A stretch of 64,000 nucleotides of DNA, taken from assembly GCF_003597395.2 (NCBI RefSeq), contig NC_133777.1, forward strand, positions 10,644,504-10,708,503, read 5' to 3'. Under the pieces are notes generated by a model, which was not told the origin of the DNA, did no database searches, and saw nothing but the letters and a program-made list of their open reading frames with translations. This DNA is from Chelonoidis abingdonii (Eukaryota > Chordata > Testudines > Testudinidae). The translations under genes and the position numbers were made by a program. Shown piece by piece: positions 47,269-60,627 of the stretch (the stretch's first letter is position 1; each line of letters begins with the position of its first letter).

Positions 47269-50200
47269 ACATAACGCAGACTCAGTAAAACTAAACAAAC
47301 TGCCAACTGCTGCTACCCTGTGCTGTCCGTGTGGAACAACTCTGCTTTCCTGTCCCAAACCCAGTGCAACTCCTGCTTCTCCAATACAGACCACCCCTCC
47401 AACCTGGTACCTGTGCATTGGCAATCTGAATGGAAGCCTCTTTCAAATTAAACCTATACCTAGTTGTACCTGGAGAGAGAGAGAACAAGCACCTGCACAA
47501 GATCACCAGTTTGTCTGGGATTCACCTACTTGGGACCAGCTTTGTCAACAGTCTATCAGGAAATATTTGCAAATATTTTTACTTCTGTCTCCTCTACCCT
47601 CTCCCATTCCACAGAGGAACTGGATGGAAAAATGTTGCAGATCTTCAGTTCTGTGTGGTGATCTGGCAGAGCTGCTCAGTCTGCAGGGAACTGAAGAAGC
47701 AGAGGCTCTGAGACCATGGCTATACTATATAGATCCAGCAAAGCCATACCAATGTACACTCATAATTCACTGCACCTAGTGTTTCTAAAGAAGTCTTCTT
47801 GCCTGATACCTTGTGCGGAGGCCCTCCATCCTGTGTCGCTTAATACCTACTTTTAGCTGGGAGTCTGACCTGGGCTCTACACGCTCCTCTGGTGACTTTA
47901 AATAAGCTTTTTCTTTCCTCTTTTTATAACCAGCTTTTGCATTCTTGAGGAGTAGGTGGTTTTCAGCACCAGCCAGCTGTCCCAGATGCATCCCTGCCTG
48001 CCCATTGCTGTGAGCCTGACCTTTCTGCTCCATCAGAGAAGCTCCTGTACTCACACATGGCATTCTGGGCGCTGCTTCTGTGAGACTGGGTGCACACAAC
48101 ACACAAGAGCCAGCAATTCACTTGGTGCCAAATTTTTCCAGGAAAAGACTTGCAAGACTTATGGGTTTTTTTTGCACTAAATAGTTTCAAATCTCTAGGG
48201 CAATAGCCTGGCACTAGGTCTCATGGGACATTCAACTGCAAGAGCAAGAGAGATTATAAGCTCCGGTGAACATATAGCAAATGGAAGCTGTTACTTGTGA
48301 TAGATTGCTGGACTCTTCTGTTAATGTTTGGAGTAGAAAAGTCAAGTCTCAAGGCATTGGCTTTAGAGAAGGATCCCAGGGCCTCAGGCCAAAGCTTGTC
48401 ATAAGAGCAGCAAGGTTGCAGCTTCCGTGGTTCTGCGCTCCAGGATCAGAAAACAAGTCTTAAAACATGGAAGGGGGTGGTGGGTTTTTGTTTTGTTAAA
48501 TCTTTTTTTCTGGTCATAACTGCTAACCACTAACTGCCATACACAAGGCACATGTGAATAAACTTCTAGTATCTCCTAGCACACTGTGCATGGGCCATGG
48601 TACAGTGGAGTGTGCCTGCAGGGGGCAGCATCCTACACCAGTTCTGTACTTTCTGTTGAAGAATGGTGCTCTACAGGATATAAACCACTTTTTACTAGCA
48701 AAGACTCCAACATGTAGCCGTGCGATAAATGGATATGAACTTTGTACTCAAGTCAGTAAAAGAATTGTCCTTTTGAATTTCTCCTTTCTGTGCAAGCCGT
48801 CTTAACCTAGTTGCTTAGGGAGTCTTAAGCAAGAAACAGAAGTAAAGTACAAAATCTCATTCATCGGAGGTGGGCCGCAGGACACCACAATATCTGGAAT
48901 GCATCAAAGGAGAACTCATTTCTCATCTTTTAGTTCGCTCTGTATAGTGAATGTCCATAACGTGGACCAGTCAGCCTAGCAATCTGCCTTTGCTCCGGAC
49001 GATATCAGACTTTTCCAGATCTTGTCCTTTTCCCTTTACTAGGGGTGAGTTATCAGCACTCTGGGAACATTTTTGTATAGTCCACAGATGATTAACTAGG
49101 ATGCCAATACTTCCTCTAGGGGAAGTTAGATACTCCAAGAAAAGAGAGATTTTGAGACATCTCAAGGAGATACAAGCCACTAATGGAGTAGCCTCCAACC
49201 TTTGGAGGAAGGGGGAAGAAAGAAGGAAGGAAAGTAGCACACTGACCAGCTTTTCTGGGAGAGGTGGTATCAGGGTAAACGCTAGTTATGTTCCATCACA
49301 GATCCCTTAAAGCCTGGTGTGAGAGTTGCATGTGCATGGTGGGTGGCATGCAAGCATGTGGCACTGCTGGCTTATAAGCCTCTGGACAATTGGATGCTCA
49401 TAACAGCTGGTATGACTGAGTGGGGAAAACTGAAACACACTTGATCATCTTAGAGAGAAACAGATCCCTGTTTTCCCCTAGTCGATTGGACTGTTTCCCA
49501 TGTCTGTCAGCTAGAGGCAGCCCAGACTCAAATACTTCAGGCTTTTAGATTCAGAAGAACCACCTGAAAATCTGCTGCATGCCTCTCAGTAGCATGGCCT
49601 TAGTCCTGTAAGGTAAGTGTTGGAAGAGCGTAAAGCAGGAAATAAACTTCTGTCAAACAGGTGCCTCTGTTGGCAGCTTTTGCTGTACAAAGAACACATG
49701 GGTTTTCCCCCTGGGCCTTTGGAGAAGTCGAGTGCAGCATGTCAGAGCCAGAAGTGCCAATACTGGTAATAACAAAGACCCAATACCTTTCAGTGCGGTA
49801 TCCAGGCTGGAAACTGCCTTAGCTTGCATCCTTCCCAGGCTTAGCTTAATCGGTTGTACTGTCCAGAACAAATTCTAACAGGGTTCAAAGGCTACAGCCA
49901 GTTGCCGACTGGAGATCTGTGCTCTGTGACTTTAAAGTGTATTAAGGAAGAACTCTGTGGGACACTGTGCTCTCTACATGGCCCACAGAACAAGACTTCA
50001 GTGTGCTCTGTGTACTGTATGGATCCCACCCAGGACTTCCTTTAATTGACATGGATTTTGCACTTTTATAAAGAGTCACGGAGCCCTGCTGTCCCACTGC
50101 ATGTGATGCAGGGACCTCTCTATTTGAACACATTTCTATTTATTTGTGTGTCGTTGGGCAACAGTGTGGCACTTCTAGGGGTTAGTCCAAATGGATCTGC

Positions 50201-50845
50201 TGCAGAGCCAGTAGCATGTGCTCATTAGTATGGGTGTGAAGTGATGGCTGTAGTCTAAGTGACCAATCTGGTGTAGTCTGTGTGCAAACCATGAACATGT
50301 GGGCACAGCATGGCCAAGGAGTAGACATCTCAAAATTGAAGATCTCCCAGAGTCTCTCGCCTCCCTCACCCCCCCCATAGGTGAACAGCAGGAGCTTACT
50401 GGCAAAGAGTAATCTGTTGTAAGTGGCCCTACTGGTTATGGGAGTCTTAGATACAGTGAATTAAAAAAAAAAAAAAACTGGAGTATCTTTTTCTTCTCCT
50501 TCTGTAATTTGTATTGCATTTTAATGTGGGACTTGTCCCAGCTGACTTCTCAACAGCACACAGTCATCTCAGAACTAAGCCACGTTATTGCTTATTAGTA
50601 CATGGCTCCAAAATTCAGGGGAACTGTGAGACTCTGATCTCCGGTCACCTTGCTGACAGCAAAACAGGAGGCAGCTCCTGTGTGATTAGAAAGGTGACAG
50701 CAGCAAAGACTTATTTTTTTAGTGCGAACAGTCATTGGCTTGTCTGGTTTATTTGCTTTCTTTCCGCTCCGTCATCATGTACAAACGATGTTTTGATTTT
50801 GGAACTGAGACCTTTCTAGCACACCAACATCTCCACAATGTGAAA

Positions 50846-50853
50846 TGTAAATA
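50846..50853 (+). promoter_or_regulatory. Pumilio-type element in the 3' UTR
   Basis: TGTAAATA is an exact match to the UGUANAUA consensus of PUF proteins, in A/T-rich 3' UTR sequence. An 8-mer can occur by chance in 6 kb, so this is suggestive only. Confidence 0.3.
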
Positions 50854-52444
50854 GCATGTTGGACTCTTGTGTCCAGTGTTCAGAACAGCATTGTAATTGT
50901 AAAGGAAATCGAATCAAGACTTGGCTGTGAATTTCTTGTGCTGTCTTGGGAATATAACTGTAGTGTTTGTATCCTGTATGTAATATTAACTGAATTCATT
51001 TTACTTGCTGATAAAAGGGTTCAAGTGGAGATGGCAGCATCCATCATGTGACCAAACCTGACTGGGGGGAGGGGATTTGATTGCCCCCCATCCTCTTTGA
51101 GTTCTCCTCATTATTAATTAGGTATTATTAATTTGTATAGCCAGATATGTGGGGGGTGTCCATTTGAGTGCGTTGAACTGGCTGACTTGCATGAGGGGAG
51201 TTTTTGGAATGGCCCCAGGGGTGACGTCACACACAACTTGCCCTTAGAATGTGTAATGTTCATGTGCACAGTCCAGGCTTTCCCAGAAAGAACAGCTTCC
51301 ATGGGCTGGCCTTGTGCTCTGCTCATTATTCTGGGCACCGTGATGTGGGTAGCAGATGTAGGCACTTGCTCAGCAGAATGGTGTCCATGGTACAAATGTT
51401 TATGTAGATAAAACCCATTTTTGACTCCTAGATCCGGTTTCTTTCTCTCCCAGGGGGCAGCCAAGGCTTGAGGTGAGTACAGAGACAGCACACTGCCCTT
51501 TAGGAGGGAGAAACGGGAGTGCATCACTCTGATGACTGGGCCTCTTAAAGTTGATTTAAGGGTAGGTGGGTTCCCATCCTGTCAGAAGGGTGATGGTTAC
51601 ATGACAGGATCTGGGGAGCAGAGAGATGAATGAAGCAAGGAAATGAAGATCCTCATGGTGCCTAAAGGGACAGGGTAGTTTTGGGGGAGAAGGGAACTCT
51701 CGTCCTTGTGGCCTTTTCTTTCCTTGCATTGCAAGGTCCTTCATTACCAGGCAGGATACACCTGGATGATAATGGAGCATCATGCAGGAAGACATTGGCT
51801 CCACAACTGGGAACTCCAAGATCTGTTCCCTGAACGTGGCCAGAAATCCAAAAGGAACTGAGAGGGAGGGAGTGCATATTGGCTATCCTAAACTCCTTCC
51901 CTCTAGCCCTTTTCCCGGGTGGTGTATTTCTACCGGAGCAGCCTGGAAGAGCTGGGACTGTGGGTGGGAGGCACTAGCACTGTGGACTCTCTCTAGCAAG
52001 GACGCTTACTCTCTCTGGAATAGAGGCAGCCTGTAGCCAGGAATATTGAGGGAAGCCAGGCTTCCACCCACCTGCACTGTGCCAAGAAACCCCACTCTCC
52101 CACAACTGTGCAGGGACACCAGGAAACAGAGTCAGGTGGAACATTCCCCCACCAATCACTAGGACAGACTCCGCTGCTCCTCAAGAAAGAGGACTTGGCA
52201 GGGCACCCTGCCCTGGCCCTGCATTTCACCTAAGATGATTCACCTTGCACTCCCAGTCTCTCCCGCTTTAACTAGAGGCTGACATCGGGGAGTGACTTAT
52301 GCGCTGTTGATGTGGTAGCATCAGGAGGCAGAAAATCCTTCTAAATGCTCAGTTCCTAAACTGAGAGTGGGCCGACTTTCCAAACAGATGAGTGGAGCTT
52401 CCTGCTGCCCCTCAGCTATCAGTGTGTGGCTGTGCCAAGTGTGG

Positions 52445-52605
52445 AGAAGGACAGTTGCCTAGTGGTTAAAGCACAGGACTGAGAGCTGGGACTTGTAGCT
52501 CTGATTCCAGACTGCTGCTTGTTTGCTATGTGATTTTGTGGGAAAACACTTAGCCTCTCTGTGCCTCAGCTTCCCCTTGTAAAAATGGGGGCTACCTACC
52601 GGTGG
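52445..52605 (+). mobile_element. MIR element
   Basis: TTGCCTAGTGGTTAAAGCAC is the tRNA-derived head of MIR. The core CTTAGCCTCTCTGTGCCTCA and GTAAAAATGGGG follow in the standard order. This ancient amniote SINE sits within the presumed 3' UTR. Confidence 0.85.
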
Positions 52606-53159
52606 GAGGGTTGGGGGTCATTGACAGGCAGCATGAATTAATCATTTATTTCTGAGATCTGTGAAACTGCCCATCAATCTGAGGGCCTGGACAAAAGAAA
52701 ATGGAAAATGATAGACCTGACAATATGCAAAGTGTGAAGTTTTTTATTCTAGAGAAGGTAACTCCTGCCATTGGGGTCTTTGTAGGCACTCTGCGTTCAG
52801 TACCGGATCTCTCCTCATGCAATTCCAAACTCACTCCCTCCCACGTTCACATTGCGAATCAACCAGCAGATGTCTCCAGGGGCCTGAGATCCAAAGGCAG
52901 CTGAAGTCCAATGGAAAGACTCCTATTGACTTCAGTCATCTTTGGATCAAACCCTAGTGGCCCAGCTGTTGAATGATATGCCTTGGGTCCCTTGTTAGCA
53001 AGTGTGAGCTGGGAAGTCCCTGTGAGTTTAGTTAACTATCATCTTTAAGAGGGAAGTTTTTTAATTTTGTTTGACACTGTGCATGGAAACTTACTGGTGA
53101 ACATGTAACTGGCCTTTTTGTAATTTTTGTTTTTATTCTTAACCATAATGGCTGTATAC

Positions 53160-53206
53160 CATACCACTTTATATACATATATGTATAATATATAAATATA
53201 TACTTT
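53160..53206. repeat. AT-rich simple repeat in 3' UTR
   Basis: An imperfect TATA/ATAT tract, then T7, within the A/T-rich end of the transcript. It could fold on itself in the RNA. Confidence 0.6.
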
Positions 53207-53443
53207 TTTTAAACCTTTGGACCTGCTAGTTCCTTTCAAGTATTCCTGCACTTACCTACGTTTTTAAATTGTGAGGGTTAAACTGAGTGAGCCCATTTTG
53301 TATCTTTCCTTTTTCTTCTGTAGTTCTATTGATTGTACCGTAGCTATTTTTTACTGTAATTTTTGTTCTGAAAACACTAAAAAAAAAAAAAAAAACCTAA
53401 ATGTAACTTGTGGTTTCTATTCAGCTTGGGTTTAATGTTTTAA

Positions 53444-53449
53444 AATAAA
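53444..53449 (+). promoter_or_regulatory. TTYH3: Likely distal poly(A) signal of TTYH3
   Basis: AATAAA is followed within about 30 nt by a T/GT-rich stretch (GTTCTATTTTGTAGC), as expected for cleavage near 53465-53480. It is preceded by long T-rich sequence with an internal 18-base A run at 53379-53396. The first clear hAT insertion beyond the gene starts only at 53627. Confidence 0.55.
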
Positions 53450-53626
53450 CAAATGAAACTACATAGCACTGTTCTATTTTGTAGCTTCCTTTTAGTGGTA
53501 GAATCTGTTTAGCTGTGTAGTAACAGGCAAAATGTCAAAAATAGTATGCACAACATTGTACACAGGGATTAGAAAGATTACTTAGTACTCTGTATTGGAT
53601 CAGTGCAGGTGTCAACCCTGCTAATG

Positions 53627-53831
53627 CAGTGGTTCTCAGACTTTTTTGTACTGGTGACCCCTTTCATATAGCAAGCCTCTGAGTGTGATTTCTCCCCCCC
53701 TTTATAAAACACTTTTAAATATATTTAACACCATTGTAAATGCTGGAGGCAAAGCAGAGTTTAGGGTGGAGGCTGACAGCTCGTGACCCCCCCCATGCAA
53801 TAACCTCCTGACCCCCAGTTTAGAACCCCTG
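53627..53831. mobile_element. hAT-type MITE, 205 bp
   Basis: It starts CAGTGGTTCT and ends AGAACCCCTG, and the outer ten bases match as inverted ends at 9 of 10. It is flanked by an 8-bp duplication TGCTAATG/TGCTAATA (53619-53626 and 53832-53839, 7 of 8). The interior carries the reptile hAT phrases GTACTGGTGACCCCTTTCA and GGTGGAGGCTGACAGCTCG. Confidence 0.88.
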
Positions 53832-56800
53832 TGCTAATACTACCATGTGTGTGTTAACTGGTAAAGTGAAGCAAGTGCACAAGTGTTTCCAGAATTGGTG
53901 CCTTGTGGAGGATATAGTTTGGAATCTGCTAATATTGTCATTAGAAATCCTGGGTCTGTCTCGGGGGGTTTATAACGGGGTTCCAGATATGGACTCTGTT
54001 GTGAGATTTGGTGTGTAACATTTCTGAAAAGGCTGAAAGATACACCTAAAGGTTTTGTTTATTTCCTCTGGGTAAAGGGAAAATTCTAAATTAAGGTGAC
54101 CCTTCAAAAACAGTTAAAATTTTACCTCTACTGAAGAGTCTGCTGTTGGGCATTTGGAAAGAAAAATACAAGATCCACAGAGTTCTGAAAACTACTATTG
54201 AGTATTCCTGGTTACTGTTCTGCACAGCACTTTTTGACTGTTTTGTCACATTCGGGTGTAACAAGTGGCCAGGTGAAACGGCTCAACTGGTGATTGGGGT
54301 GTATGTGGGCGTGCTTATGCGTCTGCCCACCACACTCTTCAGTAATCTTCATATTATGCTGAGGGAACTGTCCAGCTAATGGGTTGGACATGTCAACCAG
54401 GGGACTAGATTTTTAGAATGGTTCCAAAAGCTCAGTCATACTGTTCTCTGTAGTGTGCTTGAACCACAACAAATGAAAAGGGATTAACTTTACTGGTGAA
54501 GTTCACACTTGACTGTCTGCATTCCCATATTTACAAATACAGTGGGGGGGATCCCACATTAGACCCTCGCAGACCCCTACAGAAGACAACAAAATTAATG
54601 TAAACTGCTCCATAAAAACACCACCTGAAGGCAAGATGACTGGGGCCATTTGTAGTTGAATTTTCTCCCTCCTTAGCTGGCTGCAGAGTAGCCAATAAGT
54701 GGGGTGTTTGTGTTTGCAGTTCATCTGCACCATCCTCTGATCACAACAGCAAAATAAATCCTTTTCCTTCCTATACTGCAGTTTTGGTTGATCTGTTCGG
54801 TCTACTCATATCAGTCTTCGCTGAGGGTTTTGTTACTAGCTACTGTCTGTTCTACTCCCTGACTGCTGCATGAATTGAGGGCAATGTGGATTAAATCCAG
54901 GAAACCACAGTAAAGCCAAACTCAATATAGTGCTGCCAGCTCTTGCCACTCATCCTAGCTAACTAATTCAAGCATCTTAGGATGGAGTTACTGGGAAGGG
55001 AAAGAAGTGGGGACTTCCAGAGTGCTCGAGCATGAAGGAAGGAATTGTGAATGGTACTGGGGAGAAGGGAGAGTAATCTGGTAATGGAAACTAGTGTAAA
55101 AAAAAAAATTCTAACCCAAATGCTAGCACGAGAGCCCCACAGGCACTCACAGGAATTTGCTTTGAGAAACCAGGTGTGTTATCAGACTGGGTTCTGTATT
55201 GTATGTCTCTGATCTGCTGTATATTTGTGCAGTACTATATTGTCATCACCAGGTGGCAGCAGGCTCCACATTGACATCTCATTCTTCAGCCTCTTGCCTG
55301 GGTGAAAGAGAAACAGGGTTTCCAGGAGAGATTCTAGCTGTAGGGCGCAATAGAATGTCCTGGATCACTCTTGCTGCTACTTCCCCTTCCTCTTGTCCAG
55401 TTTCCTCTCTCTTCCCCCCCCCTCCACCCCCATACTGCTCATTGCTGTTAATGATCAACTTCTGATCTACACTCCCCAGATGCAGAGAGCTCACTGGACT
55501 CAGGTCAGGTATTCTGTCCTAGCAGGGCTTCAGGAGCAACCTGTGCATCAGATTAACAGGGGTCGTCCCTGGCATGGCAAGGCACCTGTAAAACAGATGC
55601 GTTGAAACAGTGGGCTTTGTAAATCAGGGGAAAGACTCCATTGACTTTAGTGGTGTCTTGGAGCCAGACAAAGTTTTCAAGGAGGGGCTGGGTTAGGCTT
55701 CTCTCTCCTATAAACTCCTGAGTTTTGGGATACTAATATACGTGACATAGAAATGTCAAGTATATCATCTGAGGAGTCTTTACAGACACAAAATGGTCCT
55801 GTGGCCTGTGAAGCAGGTAAAGGAATGCACAGGGATCGCTGCCCCCCCAGCTGACATGCATGGCTTGGGCCATGCTACTGTTGATGGGTGTAATAGCAGT
55901 TTAGAGCAGGAAGTAAATACCATGTCCCAGTGCTGTTGCAGTGGGACTGGAAGTAGGTGGGGTTTCATTACCCAAGCTAAAATATGGTCAAAACAAAGCT
56001 ATTAACAATAGAGCTGGATTGGGAAAAAAATACTAGTATGGAAATCTATACCAAAAAAAAAACCTTTCCCCAAAACCTTTCAAGGGGCTTTTTGGTGGGG
56101 GAAAAAATGAAGGCTGAAAATGCTACTTGGGGCTGGTAGTTCAGCTGCCTCGTCTCTGTTCTCTAGGGGCTGGGTTCCCTGGCTCCATTACATCTTCCAT
56201 GATGTACCATGTTCTGTATGCTGGGTGACATGCTGTGGTGAGGCCAGTTGGAGAACCTGGCCATTAGAGAAGAATGGGAGCATGGGGCACCCTGATTGCA
56301 ACTCTGATGCCACACCATGGAGGCCTTTCTCAACTGAAGTTCATGGTGTAGGCTAAAATTTTTCAGATGTTTGTTTTCCAGTTTTCCATAGAAAGCAGCT
56401 ATTTTTCATAAATCCATTGAATAAAATTTCTGCAACTTCTCATTACTATCCTTGTTCTAACCAATAGTGCAGCACTATCTTATGTATAGAAATTGTCAAG
56501 CACAGTTCTGTCTTTTGCCCAAAAGACATGCTGATTCTGCAGCTGATCCAGAGGGCTGATTACAGCCAACTGAATGACAACACCACTGCCTGGAAAGGTG
56601 AAGCCTTCTTGTTTAAGTAGTGACCTTGCCTAACCCTGCTTACCTTGTGGAAGCTGACAGGAATTGCAGCACAAACTCCCAGGGTTGCACGCACATCACA
56701 CCATTAAACCATTTTACTTAAGGGAAGTCCAGTACCTTGCAATGCACATGGGCCATAGGAATTCCCATCTTGCCTCATCCCTGTTTCTGGGGACAGGAGA

Positions 56801-59800
56801 AGGAGTGGTGAACTTGGTAGCCCAATAGTGGTGAAAGGCTTAGGCCTCCACTACCTGAACTCCTGTGGCTGGAGACATCTGTGCTTTTGTTCAGCCATTC
56901 ACTGATGTAGCAAGTGACACCAGGAGCGGGGCATGAGCTGGGTTTGGAAAGAGTTCTAGCCAATGGAAATGTCTGGGCTACGTGTTGGAGGGAGAACATG
57001 ATGGCCATGAAACCCTTGTAATAAAGGGAAATGAAGGAGCCTAAATCCTAGTATGGAACAAGTGCCATATGCTCAAGAAATGACTCTGTCCATGTGCCAC
57101 GAATCCTCTGATTTCAGAATTAAGGCGGAATATTTTGAACCAGACTGTTTTACAAGTCCCTAGGGTAAGTCGTGAAGGAGTCTGGCTATTTGGTGGTGGT
57201 TGTCCCTGAACAAATATCAGGATTTGGAGTGTAAGAAGGGTCACTCCTACATCTGAAGATATTGCCTCTGTGCTGGTGTATATCTCATAGAAAGCAGCAG
57301 TCACACACGCTATGCTTGGCTTGAAAGCTTTTTGGCATTCTTGAACACTGCTCTGCTGTTGGGAGACTTCTTTGGAATTAGGATAATTTCTATGAAGGAG
57401 GTAGATGTTTTGCTTTTCCTGGTGTCAATCTGAAGCTGGATGAGGATGTGAACTTTCTTTTTATAGTTCTTGTTAATATAACTGAAATCTGTATCCTTGT
57501 ACTTGGGTCTCAGCTAGGAATAATCTTATAAGGAGAGCAGTGTGAGCTGAGACAGCGTTCATGAGAATGCTGTGGCTTTATAGTGCCACTCTTCCAGAAG
57601 ACCACCTATCCCTAGCTGTATCAATTCACAGGTACAGTCCTGACTTCCCTATGTTGCCTTGCCAATAATGTGGCGGGACTAGTCTCTAGGCAAGGCCACC
57701 TTCCTTCCCTTCCCCTATAGGTGCCAGCTTTGCTTGATTTCATCTCTGTGTGGGCCCTAGGGAAAGCACTGGTTTTACTGGAGATGAAGTACCTTTGTTC
57801 TATACTGCCTTCCCCCCAGCCCCACCCCAACCTTCTATCTGAGATGATTAAACCTGAGCTCATCTTAGAGACTCACTCACTCTCTCTGGCTTCCAATGGA
57901 AAGTGTGAGGAGCAATCATTGATGAGAGGGAGTGCCTGTCCCCTTCACTGAGTAAATATTTTACCAGGTTTGTCTCCCACCAGGGCTCAAAGTGAGAATG
58001 CAACCTGCACAATGACCTTTAACAAAACTATACCTCTCAAATCGTGCTGCCCTGCCCTTTCCCACCAGGGAGGGCTTGAATCCTTGATCCACACTTCTAC
58101 ACTGTCTACTCACGCACCAATGTGCAAAACACAACTCTTGCTGTACAGTTCTCCCAGGGGATTGTCCCTGAGCATAGAGCTAAGTATTTGTCAAAATAAA
58201 GCATTGTAGATGGAGAAGCTCAGCGGGAAGGAACAATTCTAAGTACTTTTTGGCAAAGGGAGGTGGTAGCTGTGATGGGAGGCAGTGAACGGAGGCACAG
58301 GGCCATGTTTTCAAAAGCATCCCCCAACTTTTGTGTGCCCCATGTGTCAGTTGAAGTTAGTGGCACTTGCAGGTGCTCTGAAAATTGGACTCAGAGGCTC
58401 AAGTTAGGCACCTAAAATTCATAGGTGTTACAAACTTTGGAAGTGACTTGTTCTAAGTTGCACACTAGCTCAGGGCCATTATGTATCGCTCTTGGCTGTC
58501 TCCAATTACAGAAGAGGAGGGACAGGAGACATCTTCTAGCAAACATCTAATCAGAGGGGCAAAATGCTTTTTCCTCCCAACACAAAATGTGGAGTATGAC
58601 TCAGTTTTCTTGTCTGCCTGAATGCATGCGGCCTGTGCATGCAGCTCTGCCAGGGACAAGGGGTGGGTAAGTTAGAGTCCAGACTGTCTTCTAGAGGCCA
58701 TTACATCACCTTTAAGAGAAGTCTGAAGAGAGCAGTTGGATTTGTTTGACCACAGGGTGATGCTGAAGCCCACTGTGGAGAATGAGAAAAGTCTGAAAAG
58801 TGAGATGCCCTGAGTACAAGCCAAGAGAGGCATGTCGTCACTCCCCAGTGGCTCGTCTGGTAAAAGATCCCAGCAAAAGAACCTTCCTCTAGGCCCAGCA
58901 GCTTGGGGCATTGCATACAGGAGTGGTAGCATAGCTACATGTTTCATTATGCTGTGCAGCACAGTCCCATTCACAAACTGGCCCTGACTCTGTGGTTTGG
59001 TCGTCTGCCTCTAACCATGGGGTCCTGGCCCACATTCCTTTACTTCCTGCAACCCTTTCTGCACTGCAGGGCTATGGTAGGTTAGCGCTGAGCAGCTAGT
59101 GGGATGCCCTACCCCACCCAGTGTCTGAATTCATTACTGTTCAAATCCTTGGAACAAGGAGCTGGAGGGAAGCAAAATCCCTGGTGGATAACTTCTCCAG
59201 CATCCATCTGGCATAATTCCCCTGAGCCAGCTCTAGCCCCTCAACCAGAAGGGGGCTCTATAAAGCCAAGTGGTGGTGGTGGTTCAGTAAGAGCTGTCCT
59301 GGGGCTGGGCATGTCATACTGGAGGACAGCTGGGGTCCCTGCCCTGCATGCATGATGTAAATGGGTTGGCAAGATTCTGTCTGACCTGAGGAAGGCTAGT
59401 GAGTGGTGCAATGCTGTACTCTAGTGGCAGAGCCTGGCACAAGGAAGAGCAGGTGCCAGGCTGGCCACTGCACTATGAAATATGACTGGCCAAGAAGCGC
59501 TCTCAGGAGCTCCTGTGCTCAGACAACCTTGATTTACATCCCACCTGTCAGGCAGGGCATGGAGCTTGGCTCCCTCCTTGGCTAGCCAGCTAATAACTGC
59601 TCAGAGCACCCTGCCCAGCATGTCTTCTCTGGCTGCAGCCCAGACCTGCCTCCAGGCTTTAGGTAGTGGCTAGGAAAAAGGGCTATGTGCGCTAAAGGAG
59701 AACCTCTGAGTCTCCTCAGGAGAGAATGAAACTCTCAGCCGAGCTGCACAAGGACTTTTCAGATTGCCTCCACCCCCCACTGATTTGTAACACCACAGTG

Positions 59801-60627
59801 ACTGTGGAGCGTGGCAGTGGCACTCTGAAGTGTCACTTCCTTGGCTGTCAAAGGGAGAGGAGAGCTGCTGCTGCCTTGAATGACAGCCCCCCGGCTGTGT
59901 TTGCCATAGGAGTGATGCAGGGGAGTGGGAGAAGGACCCTAGCCATGGAGCTGGACAACATCCTTTGTTCCCTGATGGGTGGGGTGGCCTGGGCCGGGCT
60001 TGCCACACCCCTGTTTCAGGGATTGCGATCCTAGTGGGGGTGGCGGGGGAGAGGAGAGGAGAGCAGCTGCTCTGGGGCCTGGCAGTGTAATGATAGGCTC
60101 AGATGTAAAGAAGTGAAAATGCTTTCCATGGAGGGACTTTCTCTGCTGTGTCCAGTTTCATCTGCTTTCTGTTTTCAATTGCACAAGCATTTACGCTGCA
60201 TTTCCCATGGCTGGTGTGGGATCCCTGTGCTGGGACTGGGCCAGTAGGGAGGTCTCCCTTTGATTGGACCAATTAAGATCAGGGCATTCCTCACCAGCTC
60301 AAACCAGTTTAGAGAGAGCCCCAATTGTTCCCATTAAGTCCCTACATAACTCAGTTTGCCTTCAGGCTGTGCCCCAAAGCTCGGCGAGGGTAGCATCCTG
60401 AGTGCTGTACCCATGGGCGCCCCTCGCATGGCTGGTTGTGCCAGCCATGCAGTGTGAATGCTTTCTGTTAGGCTATGGGCCTGATTCAAGGCTAGGGGAT
60501 GCCCCTAGTGTCCCTTTTTAATGAGTTTTCGCTACTCCTATTCAAAGATTTCTGCTTGACTGGAAAGGAAGCCCTGTTTTTTTACACACTGCAACCAGCC
60601 TGACTTCATAAACACAGTTTCTTGCAC

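Larger units (their letters stand above)
1..53470 (+). other. TTYH3: TTYH3 gene, exons 2-14 with 3' UTR (5' end outside window)
   Basis: Thirteen exons on the plus strand join without a frame break into 483 codons. The product reads as tweety family member 3, a five-pass plasma-membrane glycoprotein that forms homodimers. The family was first described as calcium- or swelling-activated anion channels. Later cryo-EM structures showed no obvious ion pore, so the transport role is disputed. Diagnostic stretches include FYGNGETSDGIHR in exon 3, KLSGSHKALVEMQD in exon 9 and ENTPLIGRESPPPS in exon 13. TTYH1 and TTYH2 diverge in these places. Exon 1, which should encode about 41 residues of extracellular N terminus, is not seen: no CpG-rich start region occurs in 1-7135. 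The 3' boundary is inferred from a poly(A) signal. Confidence 0.95.
47269..53470 (+). other. TTYH3: Probable 3' UTR of TTYH3
   Basis: No credible coding frame follows the stop. The stretch reads as unique sequence with T-rich, AU-rich blocks (52990-53400), typical of a vertebrate 3' UTR. AATAAA hexamers occur at 48557-48562, 49641-49646 and 53444-53449, and an ATTAAA near 47448, so shorter forms are possible. A MIR lies inside at about 52445-52605. A 6.2-kb length is longer than I expect for mammals. The end is inferred, not proven. Confidence 0.55.

Noticed and set aside
47258..47779. 173-codon frame overlapping the TTYH3 stop
   Set aside because: It is in another register, starts without ATG inside exon 14 and continues into 3' UTR; treated as chance.
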